DNA of 64,000 nt from Caulobacter sp. 73W (GTDB lineage: Bacteria; Pseudomonadota; Alphaproteobacteria; Caulobacterales; Caulobacteraceae), in contig NZ_CP158375.1 in assembly GCF_041021955.1 (NCBI RefSeq), positions 434,001-498,000 on the forward strand, given 5' to 3'. The notes beneath the pieces are model-generated. The model was given only the letters and a program-made list of their open reading frames with translations, did no database searches and had not been told where the DNA came from. The translations under genes were made by a program, and so were the position numbers. This document shows, one piece after another, positions 27,037 to 35,302 of the stretch. The stretch's first letter is position 1; each line of letters opens with the position of its first letter.

Positions 27037-27930
27037 GTGTCCCGCCTTTTCAACGCCTATGTGATCGTCGACTGGAGCGCTTCGGCCAAGCCGAAGACGG
27101 GCAAGGACTCCATCTGGATCGGCGTGCTGAAGCGCGATGTGCGTTTCCGCCTGACGTTCGAGGCGCATAACCCCTCCACGCGCGCCGAGGCGATGACCGT
27201 CCTGGCGGACGTGCTGGCCGACCTGCGCCGCCGCAGCGAGCGGGTCCTGATCGGCTTCGACTTCCCACTTGGCTATCCGGCCGGCACGGCCAGGATGCTC
27301 GATCTGAAGCCGGCTGACTGGCGCGGCCAGTGGGCGTTCATGACCAAGAACGTCGTCGACAAGCCGAACAACACCAACAACCGCTTCGCCGTCGCGGCCA
27401 AGATGAACCGGCTGATGACCGACGAGGCGCAGCCCTTCTGGGGTTGCCCGGTCAACGACGCCCAGCGCTGGCTGACCACCACCAAGCCGACCGCCCGCCG
27501 CGACGACCTGCCGACCGAGCTGCGTCATGCGGACAAGGCGGCCAAGGGCGCGAAAAGCATCTGGCAGATCTTCGGCAACGGCACCGTCGGCAGCCAGGCG
27601 ATCGTCGGCATTCCGCACGTGGCCGAACTGAAGAAGGTGCTGGGCGACAAGGCCAAGATCTGGCCGTTCGAGACCGGCTGGCGCGCCATCGCCCCCGCCG
27701 ATCTGGACGGGCTGGAGGCCGTCGTCGCCGAGATCTACCCCGCCCTCGCCGACGTGAAGCCCGAAGGCGACGAGATCATCGACCGCGCACAGGTCCGCGC
27801 CGTGTGCGAGCAGTTCGCCCGCCTGGACGAAGCCGGCAAGCTGGGCGCCGCCTTCGGTCCCCAAAGCGCCGTCTCGACCGAAGTGCTGGACGCCGTCGAG
27901 CAGGAAGAAGGCTGGATCCTGGGGGTCTAG
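27037..27930 (+). CDS. conserved protein of unknown function (DUF429-like features)
   Basis: 297 residues from the GTG at 27037, chosen because CGGAG lies 8 bases upstream. The N-terminus (AYVIVDWSASAKPKTGKDSIWIG) and RVLIGFDFPLGYPAG suggest an RNase-H-like fold with acidic residues on the first and fourth strands, as in DUF429-type proteins, but the match is from memory and weak. GNGTVGSQAIVGIPHVAEL and WPFETGW are further blocks that look conserved. No signal peptide or membrane segment is seen. Followed by a REP-like hairpin cluster. Confidence 0.65.
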   Translation: MSRLFNAYVIVDWSASAKPKTGKDSIWIGVLKRDVRFRLTFEAHNPSTRAEAMTVLADVLADLRRRSERVLIGFDFPLGYPAGTARMLDLKPADWRGQWAFMTKNVVDKPNNTNNRFAVAAKMNRLMTDEAQPFWGCPVNDAQRWLTTTKPTARRDDLPTELRHADKAAKGAKSIWQIFGNGTVGSQAIVGIPHVAELKKVLGDKAKIWPFETGWRAIAPADLDGLEAVVAEIYPALADVKPEGDEIIDRAQVRAVCEQFARLDEAGKLGAAFGPQSAVSTEVLDAVEQEEGWILGV

Positions 27931-27940
27931 CCCCGATGCT

Positions 27941-28027
27941 ACCCCGCTGGGGGAGCTGTCGCGGAGCGACTGTGGGGGGCCTCCCCCTCCGGCCCTTTGG
28001 TCCACCTCCCCCAGAGGGGGAGGATTT
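27941..28027. repeat. REP-like GC-rich hairpin cluster
   Basis: Nested inverted repeats fill this gap: CTGGGGGAG at 27947-27955 is the reverse complement of CTCCCCCAG at 28006-28014. GTCGC/GCGAC at 27958-27962 and 27966-27970 forms an inner hairpin. G- and C-runs (27974-27988) and the terminal hairpin (28005-28023) complete it. This looks like the extragenic palindromic elements scattered through Caulobacter-type genomes. Other copies elsewhere cannot be checked from this window. Confidence 0.6.
28005..28027 (+). terminator. hairpin terminator inside the REP-like element
   Basis: CCTCCCCC at 28005-28012 pairs with GGGGGAGG at 28016-28023 around a 3-base loop, followed by ATTT. It would end the transcript of the gene at 27037-27930. 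Confidence 0.55.
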
Positions 28028-28032
28028 GTCTC

Positions 28033-29391
28033 CTAGAAGCTGTCGCGCCGCGTCAGCGTCTCGAAGCGCGTGCACAGGAACACCATCGCCGCCAGGCTGG
28101 CGGCGATGACGGCCCAGACGATGCCGTTCAGGCCCATGCCCATGGGCACGGCCAGGAACCAGGCCAGGGGCGTCATGATCGCCGCGTAGCTGATGACATG
28201 GGTGATGGTCGGCACCAGCACGTCGCCCCGCGCGCGCAGAGCCTGGGCCGCGACCACCTGCACCGCGTCCGCCGTGAAGAACAGGCAGGCCAGGACGATG
28301 GCCGGCGCGGTCAGGGCCAGCAGGGCCGCATCCGTGGTGTAGGCGCGGGCGATCGGCGTCGCCAGGGGCCAGATGATCACCGAGATCAGCGTCCCCGCCA
28401 GCAGCGCCACCGCGCCGCCCAGGATGCCCGCCCGCTCCACGCCGGCCCGGTCGCGCGCGCCATAGGCCGTGCCGACGAGCACGCCAGTAGCCGTCGCCAG
28501 ACCCAAGGGAACCATGAAGATCAGGGCCGCGACGTTCAGCACGATAGCCCAGGCGGCGACGGCCATGCCGCCGACCAGACCGGCCACGACGCTCATGGCG
28601 GCGAAGGCGCCGGATTCCACGAAGTAGGAAGCGCCCGCCCCATAGCCGACCTTGCGCTGTTCAGCGCCGGCGGCGCGATCACGGGGCGCGCGTTGGAAGA
28701 CGCCCAGCGCCCTCGCCTCCTTCATGCCGAAGACGCAGATCAGCATGGCGATCATCAGGAAGACGCGCGAACCGAAGGTCGCCCAGGCCGATCCCACGGC
28801 GCCCATGGCCGGAATGCCCATCACGCCGGGCACCAGCAGCAGGTTCAGGATCAGGTTCAGTCCGTTGGCGATCCACATGATCGCCAGGCCCGGCCCGGGG
28901 CGCGACAGCGCCTCCATGTAATAGGTGGCCGCCACAGAGATCAGGTAGGGCGTCAGCGACAGGGCGAAGACGAGCAGCGCCTTGCTGGCGCCGTCGGCCA
29001 GCCCCGCCTCGAGCTTCAGCGAGTGCAGCATCAGCGGCCCGGCCAGGATCAGGCCGATGGTCGAGATGACGCCCACCCAGAAGGCGTAGACGATCCCGCG
29101 CCGCAGGATCGCGCCCGTCTCGGCGCGGCGGCCTTCGCCCAGATAGCGGGCGGTCATGATCTGAACCCCGGCCAGCAGGCCGACGCCCGTCGTGACGATA
29201 GCCGCCGACGGCGCCCAGCCAAGCGCGTGGAAAGCCAGTTGCTGGGCGGAATGGTGGCCGACGACGATGGCGTCGGTCAGGCCCATCACCATGATTCCGA
29301 GGCGCGCGAGGATCACGGGACCGGCGAGCCGCAGCAGGCTCGACAGATCAGCGCGCATCAAGGTGTTGAGCATGGATCGCCCCAGAGACAA
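28033..29391 (-). CDS. MATE-family multidrug/cation efflux protein
   Basis: 452 residues with about 12 membrane segments, the size and layout of the MATE (NorM) family of inner-membrane Na+ or H+ antiporters that export cationic drugs. Family blocks seen: LLRLAGPVILARLGIMVMGLTDAIVVGHHS in pieces near the N-terminus, GLLAGVQIMTARYLGEGRR in the first half, and the equivalent GLATATGVLVGTAYGARDR in the second. The ATG at 29389-29391 is used; a second in-frame ATG six codons later is also possible. Monocistronic. Confidence 0.92.
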   Translation of the reverse strand: MSLGRSMLNTLMRADLSSLLRLAGPVILARLGIMVMGLTDAIVVGHHSAQQLAFHALGWAPSAAIVTTGVGLLAGVQIMTARYLGEGRRAETGAILRRGIVYAFWVGVISTIGLILAGPLMLHSLKLEAGLADGASKALLVFALSLTPYLISVAATYYMEALSRPGPGLAIMWIANGLNLILNLLLVPGVMGIPAMGAVGSAWATFGSRVFLMIAMLICVFGMKEARALGVFQRAPRDRAAGAEQRKVGYGAGASYFVESGAFAAMSVVAGLVGGMAVAAWAIVLNVAALIFMVPLGLATATGVLVGTAYGARDRAGVERAGILGGAVALLAGTLISVIIWPLATPIARAYTTDAALLALTAPAIVLACLFFTADAVQVVAAQALRARGDVLVPTITHVISYAAIMTPLAWFLAVPMGMGLNGIVWAVIAASLAAMVFLCTRFETLTRRDSF

Positions 29392-29495
29392 GGGCGCGGA
29401 AGGTGGCCGAGGCGGGAGGCCTTGGCAACACCTGTAGGGAAGCTGCGGCCGCCCGGTCCGAAGACGCGAGGCGGCCGCCTCCCCTCAGGAGGAAG

Positions 29496-29984
29496 TCAGT
29501 TCGAGGCCGGCTTGGTTGCGGCTTCGGCCTTCGCGACGACGGCGTCCGCGTCGGTGATCTTGCCGTTCTTGTCCTTGTCCTGCTGGGCGAAGGCGCGAGC
29601 GCCCGAGGCGTCGTATTCCGCCTTGGTCATCTTGCCGTCCTTGTCCTTGTCCAGAACGCCGAAGCGGACATGCGTCTGACGCACTTCGCGCTGGCGGTCG
29701 GACAGTTTGTCCTCGGCCGACTTGGTCGATTTGGCCAAGCGTGCGTCAAGGCGGACTTCGAACTCGGCCAGGTACTCGGCGTCCGACACCCAGCCGTCGC
29801 CATTGGCGTCGGTGGCCTTGAAGCGGGCCGTGCGGCCGGCGTCGAACTCAGCCTGGGTGACCTCGCCGTCGTGGTTGGCGTCGTAGTCATGGATGAAGGC
29901 GTTGCGCTCGTGCGGGGCGGCGAAGGCCGGAGCGGCGATCACGGTCAGCAGAGCGGCGGATAGAAGCGTGTTGCGAATGGTCAT
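29496..29984 (-). CDS. exported EF-hand calcium-binding protein
   Basis: 162 residues with a signal peptide (MTIRNTLLSAALLTVIAAPAFAA). Four EF-hand loops are visible: DYDANHDGEVTQAEF, DANGDGWVSDAEY, DKDKDGKMTKAEY and DKDKNGKITDAD. Each has Asp/Asn at the calcium-binding positions and most end in Glu or Asp. A periplasmic calcium sensor or buffer is likely. It lies 14 bases downstream of the DUF4198 gene on the same strand, so the two are probably co-transcribed. Confidence 0.88.
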   Translation of the reverse strand: MTIRNTLLSAALLTVIAAPAFAAPHERNAFIHDYDANHDGEVTQAEFDAGRTARFKATDANGDGWVSDAEYLAEFEVRLDARLAKSTKSAEDKLSDRQREVRQTHVRFGVLDKDKDGKMTKAEYDASGARAFAQQDKDKNGKITDADAVVAKAEAATKPASN

Positions 29985-29998
29985 GTCGTTTCCCTGCC

Positions 29999-30805
29999 TT
30001 ACTGGGCGGCTTCGAAGCTGAGGGTATGGGTGTAGGAGCGGTACGGCGTCTCGGCGCCCGCCGGGGACGCCGTGCGATGGCGCACGATGGTCATGTAGAG
30101 ACCGGCGTCCGGCGCGGTCAGGCTGAACGTGCCGTCGGCCGCCGTCTTGGCCTCGCCCGCCACCTTCTTGCCGTCGAACACGCCGGCGGCGCGATACAGG
30201 CGGATCAGGGCGCCGGCGAGCGGCTTGCCGTCGAACAGCAGCTGGAACTTGGCGGCCTGGCCGGCGCCGATGTCGCTGGGGTGGGTGACCGGCTTCAGTT
30301 CAAGGCCCTGACCCTTGGCCTCCAGGGCGGCCGTCGAAGGCTTGCCCTTGGTGACATAGGCTTCGGCGGTGGTGATGCTGGCCACATCGACCAGCTGAGC
30401 GCCGGCGGGGGCGCCCTCGGCCTCTTCGCCGACCATCAGCCATTCGCCCTTGGCGTCCTTGTACATCTTGCCGTTGCGGCCCTGACGCGGGCCGGTCGAG
30501 AAGCGGTAGGTGCCTTCGGTCGGGGTCGCGGCTTCCAGCACGGCCAGATCACGCAGATAGGTCGGCGTGCCGATCGGCGACTCGGCGCCCTGCGGGTTCT
30601 TGGCGAAGAAGAAGTCCGACTTCAGGACCACCTCGGCGATGAACGGGTCCTCGGTGAACGCTGACTGCAGCGTCACGTGGTTGGCCCTCGCGCCAAGCGT
30701 GAAGACGCCCGGCAGCAGATACGGCATGTGCGCTGAAGCCGCGCCTGCCGTAGCCAGAACGACGATGGCCGCGCCCGCCGACAGCGTTGATCTGAAAATT
30801 CTCAT
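29999..30805 (-). CDS. DUF4198 periplasmic protein (second copy)
   Basis: 268 residues from the ATG at 30803-30805, which starts a signal peptide (MRIFRSTLSAGAAIVVLATAGAASA) followed by HMPYLLPGVFTLG; the mature protein thus begins with His as in other DUF4198 members. Shared blocks with the copy at 10846 include GQGLELKPVTHPSDIGAGQAA. C-terminal PDAGLYMTIVRHRTAS and YTHTLSFEA complete the fold. It is divergent from the TonB-dependent receptor at 30980 with a candidate Fur box between, suggesting a joint role in metal or haem uptake. Confidence 0.85.
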   Translation of the reverse strand: MRIFRSTLSAGAAIVVLATAGAASAHMPYLLPGVFTLGARANHVTLQSAFTEDPFIAEVVLKSDFFFAKNPQGAESPIGTPTYLRDLAVLEAATPTEGTYRFSTGPRQGRNGKMYKDAKGEWLMVGEEAEGAPAGAQLVDVASITTAEAYVTKGKPSTAALEAKGQGLELKPVTHPSDIGAGQAAKFQLLFDGKPLAGALIRLYRAAGVFDGKKVAGEAKTAADGTFSLTAPDAGLYMTIVRHRTASPAGAETPYRSYTHTLSFEAAQ

Positions 30806-30862
30806 GGTCGCCCCGAAACTTTTAGGTCCGCCGGCTCCCGCCGGCCCAGCTCCGATAATGCA

Positions 30863-30881
30863 GATGAGAGTCACTTGCAAT
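30863..30881. promoter_or_regulatory. possible Fur box between DUF4198 and TonB receptor
   Basis: GATGAGAGTCACTTGCAAT matches 13 of 19 positions of AATGAGAATCATTCTCATT (counted by eye). It lies next to a GATAAT hexamer at 30853-30858, in the 174-base region between divergent genes. Weak but well placed. Confidence 0.35.
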
Positions 30882-30979
30882 TGAATCGTTGCTGAGGCAG
30901 TTAAGCGACGCCGTCGGGGCCAAGACGTGCAAACGCAGAAGGCGCGAATGCGTCTCACAAGCATCTCTTGGGGATCATA

Positions 30980-33025
30980 ATGAAGCTTCTCTCGCAGCGG
31001 TCGACGACCGCTCTCCTCGCTGGCGCATCGACACTGCTGATGGCCGCCGCCGCCCACGCTCAGGACGATTCGACCGCCAAGCTATCGCTCGGCCGCGTCA
31101 TCGTCTCGGCCGGCGCCGAGAAAGTCGCCATCGACACGCCGCAGGCCGTCACGTCCCTGAACCAGGACGATATCGACGACAGCCAGGCCTCCACCATCGG
31201 CGATATGCTGGAAGCCATTCCGGGCTTCAGCGTCCAGGGCGGCGTCAGCGCGCTAGGCCAGGGCTTCAACATCCGCGGCCTGGGCACCGGCATCGCCGAC
31301 TCCGACAGCCGGATCCTGATGCAGGTCGACGGCGTCTCGAAGTTCTTCGAGCAGTACCGCATGGGCGCGTTCTTCTCTGAGCCCGAGCTGTACAAGCGCG
31401 TCGAGGTCCTGCGCGGCCCCGCCTCCTCCACCCTCTACGGCGCCGGCGCCCTGGCGGGCGTGGTCAACTTCCAGACCAAGGACGCCTCCGACTTCCTGAA
31501 GGGCGACGACCAGTTCGGCGTCCGCGTTCGCGGCGGCTACGAGACCAACGCCAACGCGCGCTTCGGCTCGGTGATCTTCGCCGCCAAGCCGATCGAGAAC
31601 CTCGACGTTCTGGCCATGTACACGACCCGCAAGAGCGACCACTACGAGAACGGCGACGGCGTCGAGATCAATCCGTCGAACGTCGACTCCAGCTCCTACC
31701 TGCTGAAGGGCCGCTACTACATCGGCGGCGACAAGGGCCACAACATCTGGGCCAGCTACCAGAACTGGCTCAGCGACAGCACCCAGATCTACGACCAGGC
31801 CGAAGCGTTCGGCGCCACGCCGGTCCGCCGCAAGGTCGACGACGACACCGCCGTCATCGGCTACGAGAACGATTTCAACGGCTCAAACCTGTTCAACATC
31901 TCGGCGCAGGGCTCCTACGCCATGTCGAAGGTCGAACAGCGCGACACCACCTTCCTGTCGGGCGTGACCTATTCGGAGTTCTCCTACGAGACCCTGCAGG
32001 GCCGCCTGGAGAACCAGTCAAAGTTCACCCTGAGCCCGGACTGGAACGCTTTCCTCTTCGTCGGCGCCCAAGCCTACAAGCAGGAACGCCGCAATCCGCG
32101 CGTCAGCGCCACCGGCTCCGTCACCCCCGGCGCGGCGACGCACCCGGAAGGCGACATGGAGAAGTACGGCCTGTACGCCCAGGCCGAGTTCGTCTGGTCG
32201 GACAAGCTGACCATCATCCCGGGCGTCCGTATCGACTGGACCAAGCTTGAGCCCGGCGCCGGCGTGACCACCCGCACCGTCGTCAAGGACGACGCGGTGT
32301 CGCCGAAGATCGCCGCCCTCTATTCGTTCAACGACCACGTCTCGGTGTTCGGCTCGATCGCCCACACCGTGCGCATGCCGGTTCTGGACGAAATCTACAG
32401 CCGCACCAACACCGGGGCCTCGAACTTCGCCCTGAACCTGGAGCCGGAAGAGTCCGACAACTACGAAGTCGGCTTCACCCTGGCCTTCGACGGCGTAGCC
32501 CTGCCGGGCGACGCGGTGCGTCTGAAGACCACGGCGTTCCGCAACGACGTGTCCAACCTGATCACCCGGGGCACGGCGACCTCGTCGTACTTCATCAACC
32601 TGGGTGAGAGCCGCTTCGAAGGCGTCGAGATCGAGGCCGAATACGCCTCGCGCGGCGTGTTCGCCCGCGCCGGTCTGGCCTTCATCGAGGGCGAGGACCG
32701 CATCCGCAACGTGCCCCTCAACACCATCCCGGCCGACGAGCTGAACCTGACGGTCGGCTATCACTGGGCCGAGAAGGGCGTCACCGCCGGCTGGCGCGGC
32801 GAGTTCGCCTCTGACCAGAGCGAGGTCTCCATCGCCTCGGAACGGACCGCCGGCTACGGCATCCACAACCTGTTCCTGACCTGGAAGCCGCGCTCCGGCT
32901 TCCTGGAGGGCATGGATGTCCGCGCCGCCGTCGACAACCTCGGCGACACGCAGTTCCGCCGCCACCTGTCGTCCCTGGACGCGGAAGGCCGGACCTTCAA
33001 GCTGACGATCGGCAAGACCTTCTAA
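30980..33025 (+). CDS. TonB-dependent outer-membrane receptor
   Basis: 681 residues from the ATG at 30980, which opens a signal peptide (MKLLSQRSTTALLAGASTLLM...AHAQ). The plug domain follows: VIVSAGAEKVAIDTPQAVTSL, then FNIRGLGTG and VEVLRGPASSTLYGAGALAGVV. A 22-strand barrel ends in FKLTIGKTF, the C-terminal aromatic signal for outer-membrane insertion. It imports a large ligand (siderophore, haem or similar) using TonB energy. A tonB-like gene starts 5 bases after its stop, and DUF4198 is divergent. The ligand cannot be fixed; haem receptors are a close resemblance. Confidence 0.9.
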   Translation: MKLLSQRSTTALLAGASTLLMAAAAHAQDDSTAKLSLGRVIVSAGAEKVAIDTPQAVTSLNQDDIDDSQASTIGDMLEAIPGFSVQGGVSALGQGFNIRGLGTGIADSDSRILMQVDGVSKFFEQYRMGAFFSEPELYKRVEVLRGPASSTLYGAGALAGVVNFQTKDASDFLKGDDQFGVRVRGGYETNANARFGSVIFAAKPIENLDVLAMYTTRKSDHYENGDGVEINPSNVDSSSYLLKGRYYIGGDKGHNIWASYQNWLSDSTQIYDQAEAFGATPVRRKVDDDTAVIGYENDFNGSNLFNISAQGSYAMSKVEQRDTTFLSGVTYSEFSYETLQGRLENQSKFTLSPDWNAFLFVGAQAYKQERRNPRVSATGSVTPGAATHPEGDMEKYGLYAQAEFVWSDKLTIIPGVRIDWTKLEPGAGVTTRTVVKDDAVSPKIAALYSFNDHVSVFGSIAHTVRMPVLDEIYSRTNTGASNFALNLEPEESDNYEVGFTLAFDGVALPGDAVRLKTTAFRNDVSNLITRGTATSSYFINLGESRFEGVEIEAEYASRGVFARAGLAFIEGEDRIRNVPLNTIPADELNLTVGYHWAEKGVTAGWRGEFASDQSEVSIASERTAGYGIHNLFLTWKPRSGFLEGMDVRAAVDNLGDTQFRRHLSSLDAEGRTFKLTIGKTF

Positions 33026-33030
33026 GACCC

Positions 33031-33798
33031 ATGAAGTCGGCCTCCCGCATTCGCTGGATCTCGTGGACGGGCGCGGCCGGGGCTCATGGCCTCGTCGCCC
33101 TGTCCATGCTGATGGGCCTGCAGCCCACGACCCGGATGATGCAGGAGCCGATGATGATTTCCGCGGAGCTGGCGGAAGTGCGCGGCGGCGAAGTCGTCTC
33201 TCGCACCTCGTCGGCTCCGTCCCCTACCCCGACACCGGCCTCGGAGTTGGCTCCCACACCCGTGGAGCCGGAAACCAAGGCCGAACCGTTGAAACCGCCG
33301 CCGCCGCCCGAGGTTGTCCCCCTTTCCTCGGCGGTTCGGGACTCATCCCCCCGGACGGAAGCAGCGTCGGCGGCTTCGCAACCCACCCGGCAGGCCGTCG
33401 CTGACGCCGCGCCGCCGAGTTCCGGCCCGATCGCGCCGACGCCCGTCGCCGCGCCGGCCCGCCGGGTGGGAAATGCGACCGGCATGGACGTCGATGCGCC
33501 GCACGGCGCCGGCAAGGACTACGCCTCGCGCCTGCGCACCTGGCTGGAGTCGCACAAGACCTATCCTCGCAAGGCGCGCATGCGCCGCGAGGAAGGCATC
33601 GTCGAAATTCGCTTTGTCGTGGATCGCGCCGGCCATGTCCTGAACGGCGACGTGGTCCGCAGCTCCGGTCATCAGATGCTGGACGCGGAAGTCATCGCCA
33701 TGCTGGCGAGGGCTGACCCGTTCCCGCCCGCCCCGCGTCATCTGCGAGGCGAGCGGATCGAGATTTCAGCGCCGGTCGAGTTCTTCCTCAACCGGTAG
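33031..33798 (+). CDS. TonB-family energy transducer
   Basis: 255 residues: an N-terminal membrane helix (HGLVALSMLMGL, about residues 14-30), a Pro/Ala/Glu-rich periplasm-spanning linker (residues about 55-150), and a C-terminal TonB domain (YPRKARMRREEGIVEIRFVV, then SSGHQMLDAEVIAML and FPPAPRHLRGERIEI). It should couple the inner-membrane ExbBD motor to the receptor encoded just upstream. No exbB or exbD lies in the window, so it must use a motor encoded elsewhere. Confidence 0.88.
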   Translation: MKSASRIRWISWTGAAGAHGLVALSMLMGLQPTTRMMQEPMMISAELAEVRGGEVVSRTSSAPSPTPTPASELAPTPVEPETKAEPLKPPPPPEVVPLSSAVRDSSPRTEAASAASQPTRQAVADAAPPSSGPIAPTPVAAPARRVGNATGMDVDAPHGAGKDYASRLRTWLESHKTYPRKARMRREEGIVEIRFVVDRAGHVLNGDVVRSSGHQMLDAEVIAMLARADPFPPAPRHLRGERIEISAPVEFFLNR

Positions 33799-33800
33799 GC

Positions 33801-33817
33801 GGCGAGACTAGCTCGCC
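33801..33817. terminator. small bidirectional hairpin between tonB and DAHP synthase
   Basis: GGCGAG at 33801-33806 and CTCGCC at 33812-33817 form a 6-base stem over a 5-base loop between two convergent genes, overlapping the DAHP synthase stop. No T tract is present. Confidence 0.3.
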
Positions 33818-35187
33818 TTGCGCAGGCCGCCGTCACGGGCGGCCTTCAGCTTTTCAGCCATCAGGAACGCCAGCTCCAGCGCCTGCTCGCCGTTCAGCCG
33901 GGGGTCGCAGTGCGTGTGGTAGCGGTCGGCCAGGTCGCCTTCAGACAGGGCGCGAGCCCCGCCAAGGCATTCGGTGACGTTCTGGCCGGTCATCTCCAGA
34001 TGGACGCCGCCGGGGTGGACGCCCTCGGCCTCGGCCACTTCGACGAAGCCGCGAACCTCGGCCAGGATCCGGTCAAAGGGCCGAGTCTTGTAGCCGTTGG
34101 CCGCCTTCAGCGTGTTGCCGTGCATGGGGTCGGTCGACCACACCACGGTGCGGCCGGCGCGCTTGGTCGCTTCCATCAGGCGCGGCAGGCGGTCGTGTAT
34201 CTTGTCGGCGCCGAAGCGGCCGATCAGGGTCAGACGGCCCGGCTCGTCAGCGGGGTTGAGGGCGTCGATCAGGCGCAGCAGGTCGTCCGGCTCCATGGTG
34301 GGGCCGCACTTCACGCCGATCGGGTTCTTCACGCCGCGCATGAACTCGATGTGCGCTCCGTCCAGCTGGCGGGTGCGCTCGCCGATCCACAGCATGTGGG
34401 CGCTGGTGTCGTACCAGTCGCCCGAGGTGGAATCGACGCGGGTCATGGCTTCCTCGAAGCCCAGCAGCAGGGCTTCGTGGCTGGTGAAGAAGTCCACTTG
34501 ATGCAGGCCCGGATAGGTCTCCGGCGTCACGCCGATGGCCGCCATGAAGGCCAGGGATTCGCTGATCTTCTCGGACAGCTCGCGGTAACGCGCGCCCTGC
34601 GGGCTGCCGTCCACGAAGCCGAGAGTCCAGCGGTGGATGTTGTACAGGTCCGCATAGCCCCCGGTGGCGAAGGCGCGCAGCAGGTTCAGGGTCGAGGACG
34701 ACTGGGCGTAGGCCTTGAGCAGGCGCTCCGGGTCGGGGATCCGCTCCTCGGGGTTGAAGCCCATGCCGTTGATGTTGTCGCCGCGGTAGGACGGCAGCGT
34801 CACCCCGTCGATGGTCTCGATCGGCTCGGAACGCGGCTTGGCGAACTGGCCGGCGATGCGGCCCACCTTCACCACCGGCTTGCCGCCGGCGAAGGTCAGC
34901 ACCACCGCCATCTGCAGGATCAAACGGAAGGTGTCGCGGATGTTGTCCGCGTGGAATTCCTTGAAGCTCTCGGCGCAGTCGCCGCCCTGCAGTAGGAAGG
35001 CGCGGCCCTGGGCCACGTCGCCGAGCAGGCTCTTCAGACGGCGGGCCTCGCCCGCAAACACCAGCGGCGGCATCTGACGAAGCGTGCCTTCGACCCGTTC
35101 CACGGCGGCCGCATCCGGATAATCCGTCGGCACGTGTTTGGCGGGTTTGGCTCTCCAGGACTGCGGGGTCCAGCGTTGGGTCGTCAT
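33808..35187 (-). CDS. aroG: 3-deoxy-7-phosphoheptulonate (DAHP) synthase, class II
   Basis: 459 residues, full length for the plant/Mycobacterium-type class II enzyme. It condenses phosphoenolpyruvate with erythrose 4-phosphate, the first step of the shikimate pathway. Seen: [17 protein letters not shown] at the start, [14 protein letters not shown] (metal-binding Cys), [23 protein letters not shown] and [12 protein letters not shown], and [17 protein letters not shown] with metal ligands His and Glu. Class I E. coli-type motifs are absent. Monocistronic. Confidence 0.95.
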   Translation of the reverse strand: MTTQRWTPQSWRAKPAKHVPTDYPDAAAVERVEGTLRQMPPLVFAGEARRLKSLLGDVAQGRAFLLQGGDCAESFKEFHADNIRDTFRLILQMAVVLTFAGGKPVVKVGRIAGQFAKPRSEPIETIDGVTLPSYRGDNINGMGFNPEERIPDPERLLKAYAQSSSTLNLLRAFATGGYADLYNIHRWTLGFVDGSPQGARYRELSEKISESLAFMAAIGVTPETYPGLHQVDFFTSHEALLLGFEEAMTRVDSTSGDWYDTSAHMLWIGERTRQLDGAHIEFMRGVKNPIGVKCGPTMEPDDLLRLIDALNPADEPGRLTLIGRFGADKIHDRLPRLMEATKRAGRTVVWSTDPMHGNTLKAANGYKTRPFDRILAEVRGFVEVAEAEGVHPGGVHLEMTGQNVTECLGGARALSEGDLADRYHTHCDPRLNGEQALELAFLMAEKLKAARDGGLRKAS

Positions 35188-35302
35188 TGCAGCTACTCAG
35201 GAACAGAAGAAAGGCGAGGCTTCTACCCTAAACCAAACCGCAAAGCAAAAAACGTGCGCAAAATGTCTCGTTTCATCCGAAACTAACGAAAAATTTTGCC
35301 CC

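Noticed and set aside
24814-28005. Minus-strand open frame of 1063 codons opposite opgH and the unknown gene
   Set aside because: Antisense to opgH, with composition dominated by Gly, Ala, Asp, His and Arg as expected for the reverse of GC-rich coding DNA; no ribosome site or domain.
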